Shown here one piece after another: positions 31,511-37,516 of a stretch of 37,516 bases of DNA. Each line of letters begins with the position of its first letter. Position 1 is the first letter of the stretch. The position numbers were made by a program, and so were the translations under genes. The notes beneath the pieces were generated by a model. That model was given only the letters and a program-made list of their open reading frames with translations. It had not been told where the DNA came from and did not search any database. The stretch covers positions 51,874 through 89,389 of the forward strand of contig DAIDHN010000006.1 of the NCBI GenBank assembly GCA_027459665.1, given 5' to 3'. This DNA comes from Chthonomonadaceae bacterium. GTDB taxonomy: Bacteria > Armatimonadota > Chthonomonadetes > Chthonomonadales > Chthonomonadaceae.

Positions 31511-32404
31511 TTGTCAGCTGTTTTACCCATAACTGCACTCACCCTCAAAGAGGCAGTGCGCAGGCGCGCACTTGCAGGCTTAGCCCTGCTTGGTTTTCTT
31601 ATTCTTTGCCTTTCAATGCTGCTTATGGTTATTAAAAGCCATATGGAGTACCTGGTTAGCACCGGCAGGCAGCCTGCAGATTGGATGGTTGTGCAGTACC
31701 CAATTGCAGCAAGCCTGGTGCTATGGCTGTGCATCAACGTCATCAAGGGCCTGGGGGCGGTAGTCGGCGTGCTGCTGGCAGGCGGAGCCGTCTCAAGCGA
31801 AATAGAACGCGGGCTGCTGGCGGCGATTCTCCCACACCCCTTTCCGCGCAGAAACCTCATTCTGGGCAAATGGATCGGTCTCTGTCTCATAGGGGGGGGC
31901 GCCTCTGTATTCTGGTCGTTTCTCGTGTATCTCTCTCTCAACTCACAAACGCATACGGTGCACCCTGCCATACTCAAAGCCTCTCCTGTACTGGCGCTCT
32001 ACCCAATAGTCACCACATCCGTTGCGCTCATGTTTTCCACAGTTGCTCCCCGCCTGCTGGGGGCAATTCTCACTCTGGCGCTTGGCATACTTGCCTGGAT
32101 TGATGGGTTTCTCAATTGGCTGGGAGGGTTTTATCACGTTCAGCTGCTTCACAAACTCTCGGTTGCTGCAAGCTTGCTGCTGCCGCAGAGTATTGCAGGA
32201 TACTGGCTTGATTCTGTGCTGCACAACGAATTATTTGTACCTGGCCCTGCTGGCAGAAGAGGCGTCTGGGTTTCTCCGAGGCCGCTTGTCCACCTGGGCA
32301 CGCAGTGGCATATCCCTCACCTGGATGCACTCTACTTCTTCTTGTATGTACTGGCTGCACTCACTGCAGGAATGATTATGTTTGAAAAAAGAGACATTGC
32401 CTGA
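31511..32404 (+). CDS. ABC-2 type transporter permease subunit
   Basis: Membrane component of an ABC-2 exporter. The 297 residues include about six hydrophobic segments. The N-terminal block ITALTLKEAVRRRALAGL, then GGAVSSEIERGLLAAILPHPFPRRNLILGKW (the conserved coupling-region pattern, quoted in two parts: SSEIERG and PFPRRNLILGKW) and a C-terminal helix ending in FEKRDIA are characteristic of this class. The start is TTG 31511: no ATG or GTG occurs in this frame after the stop at 31481, and the ribosome site is poor. No ATPase gene is adjacent. The FAD oxidoreductase follows after 13 nt. Confidence 0.78.
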   Translation: MSAVLPITALTLKEAVRRRALAGLALLGFLILCLSMLLMVIKSHMEYLVSTGRQPADWMVVQYPIAASLVLWLCINVIKGLGAVVGVLLAGGAVSSEIERGLLAAILPHPFPRRNLILGKWIGLCLIGGGASVFWSFLVYLSLNSQTHTVHPAILKASPVLALYPIVTTSVALMFSTVAPRLLGAILTLALGILAWIDGFLNWLGGFYHVQLLHKLSVAASLLLPQSIAGYWLDSVLHNELFVPGPAGRRGVWVSPRPLVHLGTQWHIPHLDALYFFLYVLAALTAGMIMFEKRDIA

Positions 32405-32417
32405 AAGGAACCGCACT

Positions 32418-33584
32418 ATGCCCCATGCAGATTTGGTTATACTGGGCGCTGGCGTAGCAGGATGCAGTCTGGCCTGGCATCTGGCACAGTCTGGTTCAAT
32501 GCAAATCACTGTGCTGGAACGCAATTCCGCCCCAGGCCAGGGTTCCACCCGATATGCCACCGGCGGATTTAGAGCACAGCACAGCACTGGTATCAATGTG
32601 CAGCTTTCGCTGCTCTCCAGAAAAAAACTGCTCGCTTTTCAAGATGAAACCGGCATGGATTGTGAATACCAGCCCTGCGGATACCTTATGTGCGCACGCA
32701 GTGAGGAGCAGATGAACCTGCTGCGCAGGGCGCTTGCAGTGCAGCGCAGCGCTGGGCTGGAGGCATCGAGGGAAGTAACTGTAGATGAAATGAGCCGCAT
32801 CAACCCGCATCTCTCTACCCAAGACCTGATTGGAGGCACTTTCTGCCCGCTGGACGGCTTTATTCGCCCCCTCAAAATTTTGGAAGGGTACCGAACCGCT
32901 GCCGAAAGAGCTGGAGTGCGCTTTCTGTACAATGAGGGCGAAGTGGAAGTGCTGGGAGAGGGCAGCGGGGAAAACTGCAAAGTGCGGGGGGTAAAAACAA
33001 AAACGGGTGAAATGTCAACCCGATGCGTGGTGAATGCCACCGGAGCATGGGCCGGTACCGTACAGTCACCTGTTTCACCGCTGCCGGTTTCGCCTGCCCG
33101 CCGTCAGGTGGCCATTACTCAACCATTCACCATGCTGCCGGCAGACATGCCCCTGACCATCGACCTTGAAAACGGCTTCCATCTCCGAATGAGAGACGAC
33201 AGGGCGCTGCTGCTCTGGCCGGAAGAAACAACAGGCGCCCATCCGTTCGACAACACGTTCGATGCCAGCTGGCTGCCAGGTCTGCTGCAGCGCGCGTACC
33301 ACCGCATTCCCTGTTTAAGGCAGGCAGACATTGCTCTGGATGAATGCTGGTGCGGGTTGTACGAAATGACCCCAGACCACCATGCACTGCTGGGAGCCGT
33401 GCCAGAAATGGAAGGTTATTTCGCTCTGTGCGGCAATTCAGGCCATGGAGTAATGCACTCGCCCGCTCAGGGACACCTGATGGCGCAGCTGCTCACAGGA
33501 GAAAAACCCGACATCGATATTTCTTCACTTAGGGTAAGCCGATTTGCAGAAAACCAGGCTATTGCAGATTTAGGCATTCTATAG
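32418..33584 (+). CDS. FAD-dependent oxidoreductase, DAO/sarcosine-oxidase type
   Basis: Flavoprotein that probably oxidises an amino or N-methyl amino acid. The 388-residue product has an N-terminal FAD Rossmann motif VILGAGVAGCSLAWHL, a conserved ERNSAPGQGSTRYATGGFR adenine/flavin block, VVNATGAWAG in the middle and a C-terminal CGNSGHGVMHSPAQG, where DAO proteins close the FAD site. No signal peptide, so cytoplasmic. ATG 32418 is chosen because AAAGGA lies 8 nt upstream and the FAD motif begins directly; the in-frame extension to 32382 overlaps the permease gene. It is convergent with the D-2-hydroxyacid dehydrogenase, 13 nt away. The substrate is unknown. Confidence 0.86.
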   Translation: MPHADLVILGAGVAGCSLAWHLAQSGSMQITVLERNSAPGQGSTRYATGGFRAQHSTGINVQLSLLSRKKLLAFQDETGMDCEYQPCGYLMCARSEEQMNLLRRALAVQRSAGLEASREVTVDEMSRINPHLSTQDLIGGTFCPLDGFIRPLKILEGYRTAAERAGVRFLYNEGEVEVLGEGSGENCKVRGVKTKTGEMSTRCVVNATGAWAGTVQSPVSPLPVSPARRQVAITQPFTMLPADMPLTIDLENGFHLRMRDDRALLLWPEETTGAHPFDNTFDASWLPGLLQRAYHRIPCLRQADIALDECWCGLYEMTPDHHALLGAVPEMEGYFALCGNSGHGVMHSPAQGHLMAQLLTGEKPDIDISSLRVSRFAENQAIADLGIL

Positions 33585-33597
33585 GTTTTTGAACGCT

Positions 33598-34599
33598 TTA
33601 GTACCCCAGAGACGGATTGTAGGTGTTTTCTGGGTCTGCACCCGCATGAAAACGATGCAGGTCTGCAATAAACAGATCGGCAAACCGCTTATAGTAATGC
33701 GGCGTCACCCCCGAAACATGGGGGGTAATCCATACATTGGGAAGTTTCCAAAGCGGGCTGTCGGCACTAAGAGGCTCCTGTTCAAATACATCCAGCCCAG
33801 CACCGCCTAAATGCCCATCTTGCAGCACCTGCACAATCGCCTGTTCGTCTATCGCACTGCCGCGCCCCACATTGTACAGGTATGCGCCCTGTTGCATCTT
33901 CTGCAGACGTGGCAGGTTCATCAGTCTGCTGGTTTCTGCTGTGGCGGGCAGTGCAAGGCATACATGGTTCGACTGTTCCAGCAGCATATCCAGCGCTTCC
34001 ATACCCCCCAGAAAATCGGGCATGGTATGCTGCACTCCTCTTGCAGGGTTCTTCTTAATGCCCAGCACTTTCATGCCTGCGGCCCTGGCTCGTGTGCAAA
34101 GCGCTTCGCCTATGTGCCCATATCCCACAATGCCCAGTGTTTGCCCTTCAAGTTCTGTTGGCATAGCTCCAGCGCCCCCACGCGCCCATTCTCCCCTCCA
34201 TTGAGCAGGCAGATAAAAATCCAGCCTGCGGGTAAACATAAGCATCCACATCATCACATGGTCAGCAATATTGGGGCCGTGCACGCCATTCGCCCCCGAT
34301 ATTCGCACCCCGCGCTCCAGCAGAGCGGGGTGTGCCTTGCCGTCAAGCCCGGCGCTCCAAAACGCCACCCATTCTACCTTTCCCAGTGCATCATACGCAT
34401 CATCCGGCAGCATGCCGCACACCACAATACTGGCTTCAGGCAGCAGAGGGCGCGCCTCCTGTCTGCTGGTAAACACCAGTTCATAATGCTCGCCAAGCAG
34501 TGGTTCAGAGGCAAGTCGCTGACGCAGAATATTTTCCAGTTCATGTTCCCCGGCAACATAGCTGCCAGCCTGCGGAAGCAGAACTATTACTTTTTTCAA
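33598..34599 (-). CDS. D-2-hydroxyacid dehydrogenase (NAD(P)-dependent)
   Basis: Reduces a 2-oxoacid to a D-2-hydroxyacid or the reverse. It has 333 residues. The NAD-binding domain has GIVGYGHIGEAL (Gly159-Gly164 region). The catalytic triad Arg246 (VGRGSAIDE), Glu275 (VFEQEPL) and His294 (ITPHVSG) is complete. The N-terminal domain is the substrate-binding half. Its start overlaps the stop of the PEP-utilising-enzyme-like gene by 4 nt, and it is the last gene of the minus-strand operon. Substrate specificity (glyoxylate, phosphoglycerate, hydroxyisocaproate and others) is not resolved. Confidence 0.9.
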   Translation of the reverse strand: MKKVIVLLPQAGSYVAGEHELENILRQRLASEPLLGEHYELVFTSRQEARPLLPEASIVVCGMLPDDAYDALGKVEWVAFWSAGLDGKAHPALLERGVRISGANGVHGPNIADHVMMWMLMFTRRLDFYLPAQWRGEWARGGAGAMPTELEGQTLGIVGYGHIGEALCTRARAAGMKVLGIKKNPARGVQHTMPDFLGGMEALDMLLEQSNHVCLALPATAETSRLMNLPRLQKMQQGAYLYNVGRGSAIDEQAIVQVLQDGHLGGAGLDVFEQEPLSADSPLWKLPNVWITPHVSGVTPHYYKRFADLFIADLHRFHAGADPENTYNPSLGY

Positions 34600-35780
34600 G
34601 AGTTTTCTTCCTGTTTCTGCAAAGTATCAAGAAGCTGTTCCCTGCTCTCAGAAAAACTGCAGGTTCTAATAAACTGCTTGCAATGCTGCACATGTGAAGC
34701 AGGCACTATCAGGCCGCCGGCTCCAGCGGCTATCAGCGTTTTCAGGTGTTCTTCGTCACAGTTGTTCACTTCAACGTACACAGGCATGCCCTGGCTTCGC
34801 GCACAGGCAGTCAGCATATCCAGCTGCTTCGCCTCCAGCTCCTGGGTAATCAGACGTGTAGCGCCGCGCATGGCCAGCTTCTCTACGAAAAAGGCCAGCA
34901 TTTCCTCCTCGGGCAAATCTTCTGCACGCACCGCCGCTGCGAGGCGCGGAGGCGCCGAAAGCGCTCCGCTGCTTACACAGTCGGCTTCCGCCTGCTGCAG
35001 CTCTTCCGCCAGTTCACCCAGACCATAGCCATCCAGATGCATTTGCAGGGGCAGCGCCAGGGTGATTTCGGCTTTCACTCCTGCCTCTAGCAAAACCATG
35101 GGGGGTATGCTGTAATCATCACCCAGCAAAATCGGTTTTCCTGCCGTGCTTTCTATCAGGTGCAGCAGGCTCTCTCTCTGTTCATCTGTTTCACCGTCAA
35201 ACACAATTGCACTGCATCCTGCCGGTACATACACCATATCTGCGCCCTGCTCAATTGCGATTTTCACTTCCTCCATTGTGTGCACGGTTCCCGGCGCCAG
35301 CACTGTTTTGCCATCCTGGGTTTCAGCGGGCAGATGCACCCCTTCCAGAAAAAAGCGGGTTCTGGGCGCTAAATGGTTCAGCTCAGCCTGATAAAACGCT
35401 ACTTCCATTCCTTCGGGGTCAGCTATCACCAGACCTCTGTTGGCATCAAGCACCATCAGCATAGGCTCATTCACCACTTCAAGCAGCGCAGGGATACCGG
35501 TGACTGCAGGCACATCTGTGATGACTATGCTGGCAGGGGTATCTGCCGAAGCTATTCCAACCACATTCCCCCAGGATATTGCTTCAGAAAGCGCAAGCGC
35601 TGCATTGTACTCTGCACACACCAGAACAATGTCGGGCTTTTCGCTTTCATTTTCCAGTGCATTCATAAAAGAAAGCTGCGAGGCGGCAGGGGCAAGTGCA
35701 ATTCCCCTGCGCATCTGTACGGGGCAGGCAATGCCCATCACCACGCCGGCCCCCAACCCGTCTCCCTGCAGTCTGGGCAT
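34596..35780 (-). CDS. Degenerate PEP-utilising-enzyme (PtsI-like) protein
   Basis: Of uncertain function, 394 residues. Residues about 50-125 resemble the swivelling phospho-histidine domain of PtsI/PPDK: DIVLVCAEYN, then VTGIPALLEV and MLMVLDANRGLVIADPEG, equal to the GIPAVVGV...VDG.RGIVIVNP pattern. The preceding T-S-H-A-A motif is absent: the aligned residue is Val and no His lies in the block. Residues about 150-394 alternate like a TIM barrel (PGTVHTMEEVKIAIEQGADMV, then MRGATRLITQELEA and GMPVYVEVNNCDEEHLK), reminiscent of the PEP barrel, but PEP-binding signatures are not evident. ATG 35780 lies 4 nt after the ABC ATPase stop. Alternatives are a TrpC-like barrel or a new family. Moderate confidence only. 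Confidence 0.55.
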   Translation of the reverse strand: MPRLQGDGLGAGVVMGIACPVQMRRGIALAPAASQLSFMNALENESEKPDIVLVCAEYNAALALSEAISWGNVVGIASADTPASIVITDVPAVTGIPALLEVVNEPMLMVLDANRGLVIADPEGMEVAFYQAELNHLAPRTRFFLEGVHLPAETQDGKTVLAPGTVHTMEEVKIAIEQGADMVYVPAGCSAIVFDGETDEQRESLLHLIESTAGKPILLGDDYSIPPMVLLEAGVKAEITLALPLQMHLDGYGLGELAEELQQAEADCVSSGALSAPPRLAAAVRAEDLPEEEMLAFFVEKLAMRGATRLITQELEAKQLDMLTACARSQGMPVYVEVNNCDEEHLKTLIAAGAGGLIVPASHVQHCKQFIRTCSFSESREQLLDTLQKQEENS

Positions 35781-35784
35781 AGTA

Positions 35785-36528
35785 TCAGGTCTCCAGCGCG
35801 CCTTCCACCTCGCCTACGCTCACTTTAATGTCGGCACGCTCTTCTATTTTGGCAATTTTCCCGTCACGAATCCACACTACTCTATCTGATACGTCTACCA
35901 TCTTGTAATCATGCGTCGCAGAGATAATGGTAACACCCTCTTTTTGATTCAATTCTCTCAGCAGCGCTATGATCTCTTCACCGGTTTTCAAGTCAAGGTT
36001 CCCTGTAGGTTCATCTGCCAGTACAATAGAGGGAGTGTTTGCCAGCGCTCTGGCAATGGCAACTCTCTGCTGCTGTCCGCCAGAAAGCTGCGTGGGGCGG
36101 TGGTGCAAACGGTGCCCAAGCCCTACCAGATTCAGCACCTCAATGCCTCTCTCTATCCCCTCATCGGTGGTCATTCCTGCAAAAACAGTGGGCAGTGTTA
36201 CATTTTCCAGTGCAGTCATAGATGGAAGCAGGTTAAAAGTCTGAAAAATATAGCCAATGGTATGGCAGCGCAGGTAGGCGAGTTCCTTGGCGTCCAGCTG
36301 TGCCATGTCAACATCATTGATGAATACAGACCCGCTGTCTGGCCGGTCCAGGCCGCCAATGGCATTGAACAAGGTAGACTTGCCCGACCCTGAAGGCCCC
36401 ATGATAGAGAGATATTCTCCCCGCTTAATATCCAGGTCTACGCCATTCAGCGCCCGCACTACCTCATCGCCCATATGGAACTCTTTCACAAGCCCCTTGG
36501 TTCGCACCACATATTCGTTGGCGCCCAT
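35785..36528 (-). CDS. ABC transporter ATPase, LolD/MacB family
   Basis: ATPase of 247 residues for an FtsX-type permease, of the LolD/MacB/FtsE group (lipoprotein release, peptide or drug export, or cell division). Walker A GPSGSGKS (44-51), Q-loop in YIFQTFNLLPSMTALENV, signature LSGGQQQRVAIARAL, Walker B IVLADEPTGNLD (Glu catalytic) and H-loop ISATHDYK. The FQxFNLLP segment is typical of the MacB/LolD group. It lies 50 nt after the miniature FtsX gene and before the PEP-like gene, in the same direction. Confidence 0.92.
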   Translation of the reverse strand: MGANEYVVRTKGLVKEFHMGDEVVRALNGVDLDIKRGEYLSIMGPSGSGKSTLFNAIGGLDRPDSGSVFINDVDMAQLDAKELAYLRCHTIGYIFQTFNLLPSMTALENVTLPTVFAGMTTDEGIERGIEVLNLVGLGHRLHHRPTQLSGGQQQRVAIARALANTPSIVLADEPTGNLDLKTGEEIIALLRELNQKEGVTIISATHDYKMVDVSDRVVWIRDGKIAKIEERADIKVSVGEVEGALET

Positions 36529-36578
36529 ATTTCCCCCTTACAAAAGAAGATAAGACTCATGAAGAGTCTGCACTATTT

Positions 36579-37205
36579 CTAAACCTCCGACCTCAGCGCG
36601 GCGGCAGGAGGCATTTTTGCAGCGCGTACTGCCGTTGGTATAGAGGCAACCAGCGTCATCACTATCCCGATTATCTCAGCCTGCACTCCCTGTATTGCAG
36701 CCCCCGAAAAAAACGCTCCATTTACATCATGTGCGCCTCCGCCTGCCAGATGTGCCAGCAGCATGATCAGCATTCCAAACAGCCAGCCGAAAGCAGACCC
36801 CAGCACCCCCATCAGGCCCGCTTCTATGATAAACAGAGTGACAATAAAACCATCGAGCGCGCCGAGGCACTTCATGGTTCCTATTTCACGAAACCGCTCG
36901 GTAACAGACATCAGCATGCTGTTCATAATTCCAACAAAACATACCAGCAAAGCCATGATTGCAAGAAAAGAATGCCTGCTTTGTTCGGCAATGGCAGCCG
37001 GACCTGCCGCCTTGATGGGAAACAGGGTAACAGTGCGCACGGAACTAAAGAAAGCGATTCCCAGCAGAATGCCGCTCGCAGTAATCAGCGACCGGCCCAG
37101 CCGAATGCGAATAGACTTCAGGCTTATCTCCCATGCCTTGCTCAACGGCAGCTGAATCTGCTGCTGTGGTGCGCCCGGCATATTTCCTGCGGTTTGCACG
37201 CTCAT
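36579..37205 (-). CDS. Miniature FtsX/MacB-type ABC permease
   Basis: Permease half of the LolD/MacB-type system, 208 residues against about 400 for usual MacB/LolE proteins. TM1 is near 39-55, TM2 near 80-100, TM3 near 121-150 and TM4 near 172-192. The conserved FtsX block VGIMNSMLMSVTERFREIGTMKCLGA (quoted in two parts: GIMNSMLMSVTERFREIG and TMKCLGA) is intact. The periplasmic domain between TM1 and TM2, over 200 residues in MacB, is only about 25 residues here. It overlaps the PqqD-like gene by 4 nt. No frameshift is seen; the shortening is clean, so it is not a broken gene. Confidence 0.82.
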   Translation of the reverse strand: MSVQTAGNMPGAPQQQIQLPLSKAWEISLKSIRIRLGRSLITASGILLGIAFFSSVRTVTLFPIKAAGPAAIAEQSRHSFLAIMALLVCFVGIMNSMLMSVTERFREIGTMKCLGALDGFIVTLFIIEAGLMGVLGSAFGWLFGMLIMLLAHLAGGGAHDVNGAFFSGAAIQGVQAEIIGIVMTLVASIPTAVRAAKMPPAAALRSEV

Positions 37206-37516
37206 TTTTTATTCTCCGCTCCCCCCGCCTGTCGGGTTTTTTTATAGAATGCAATAAATTTTCTGTCGTAAAGCATTTGTAAAAACATCGGTACCGACAC
37301 TTCTGCCTCCCTGCGATCCATTTTGAAATGCCTGCCAGTTTTCTGCACTATGCTTTCCACCGTATTGCTGCCATCGCACATTTCCCACACAAATGCACCT
37401 ACTTCATCCAGCTCCACATGCCTTTCATCCTGCAGCCTGTACCACTTCGACAGAGTGCGTATCACAATGTTGCCTTCCTTGTTGATAGGCACTGTCAGCA
37501 CCATCTCACCTGTGTC
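37202..37516 (-). CDS. PqqD-like small protein (probably partial at the window edge)
   Basis: PqqD-fold protein: small peptide-binding modules that in PQQ and RiPP pathways hold a precursor peptide for a radical SAM enzyme. The blocks VELDEVGAFVWEMCDGS, VESIVQKTGRHF and VSVPMFLQMLYDRKFI match the family (the VLDxxGxxVWxxxDG pattern). Met at 37504 could be the start, but the frame stays open to the window edge and reads on upstream as DTGE, and many homologues carry an extra N-terminal segment there, so it is probably 5'-partial. The stop overlaps the miniature FtsX start by 4 nt. No radical SAM peptide enzyme is visible in the window. Confidence 0.72.
   Translation of the reverse strand, partial: DTGEMVLTVPINKEGNIVIRTLSKWYRLQDERHVELDEVGAFVWEMCDGSNTVESIVQKTGRHFKMDRREAEVSVPMFLQMLYDRKFIAFYKKTRQAGGAENKK

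Noticed and set aside
33811-35028. 405-codon plus-strand frame
   Set aside because: Antisense to the dehydrogenase and PEP-like genes; no domain, no ribosome site.
1-37516. CRISPR arrays, insertion sequences, tRNA or rRNA genes, integrase or attachment sites
   Set aside because: Looked for spaced direct repeats, transposase-type or integrase motifs and cloverleaf sequences; none was seen. This was by eye and not an exhaustive search.

Overview
The window carries about 33 protein genes packed on both strands, with short intergenic gaps and many 1-5 nt gene junctions. I see no tRNA, rRNA, CRISPR array, transposase or phage gene. An LPS inner-core gene (waaA, cut by the left edge) and a DUF374 acyltransferase mark a Gram-negative, outer-membrane bacterium. 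A pyruvate phosphate dikinase, an anaerobic sulfatase-maturing enzyme with its sulfatases, secreted polysaccharide-active proteins, a soluble PhoR-like kinase and a PqqD-linked ABC system suggest a polysaccharide-degrading environmental bacterium of a less-studied phylum. Armatimonadota or the Planctomycetota/Lentisphaerota side would fit. This placement is inference and not a measured taxonomy.

Layout. 1-4.6 kb: membrane protein, DUF374 acyltransferase and waaA on the minus strand; an AhpD-like peroxidase-family gene on the plus strand with an in-frame TGA; a convergent MsbA-like exporter on the minus strand. 4.8-10.6 kb (plus): a translationally coupled pair of secreted proteins, a 960-residue protein of unknown function and a DUF5060 glycoside hydrolase, then two small proteins. 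10.6-16.1 kb (minus): PhoR/PhoB-type two-component pair, a zinc-ribbon/TPR membrane protein, dUTPase and a GAF-PAS histidine kinase. 16.2-18.9 kb (plus): ppdK. 19-21.2 kb (minus): a secreted LTxxQ-like protein, etfB and trpF. 21.5-28.4 kb (plus): a P460-like c-type heme protein, an operon of two sulfatases, anSME and a CE2 esterase, then a GNAT acetyltransferase. 28.4-31.3 kb (minus): a 2-oxoacid dehydrogenase E2 and a clostripain-family lipoprotein. 31.5-33.6 kb (plus): an ABC-2 permease and a FAD oxidoreductase. 33.6-37.5 kb (minus): a tightly packed operon reading PqqD-like protein, miniature FtsX permease, LolD/MacB-type ATPase, degenerate PEP-utilising-enzyme-like protein and D-2-hydroxyacid dehydrogenase.

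The strongest unusual signal is at 2136-2717. An AhpD/peroxidase-related gene is interrupted by a single in-frame TGA exactly where the family has the second cysteine of its CxxC...H active site. A perfect 7-bp hairpin with loop AGTTT begins 9 nt after the TGA and places its apical loop 16 nt from it, which meets the bacterial SECIS rules. I read this as a selenoprotein (C-F-Y-U) and not as two ORFs or a pseudogene. Other points: a clostripain-family protein with Ser at the usual catalytic Cys position, a PEP-utilising-enzyme relative without its phospho-histidine, an FtsX permease whose periplasmic domain is nearly gone, an anSME that probably starts at an ATA codon, an E2 with two subunit-binding domains, and several operator-like palindromes over promoters. 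Promoters here often use TACAAT or TATAAT, sometimes with an extended -10.
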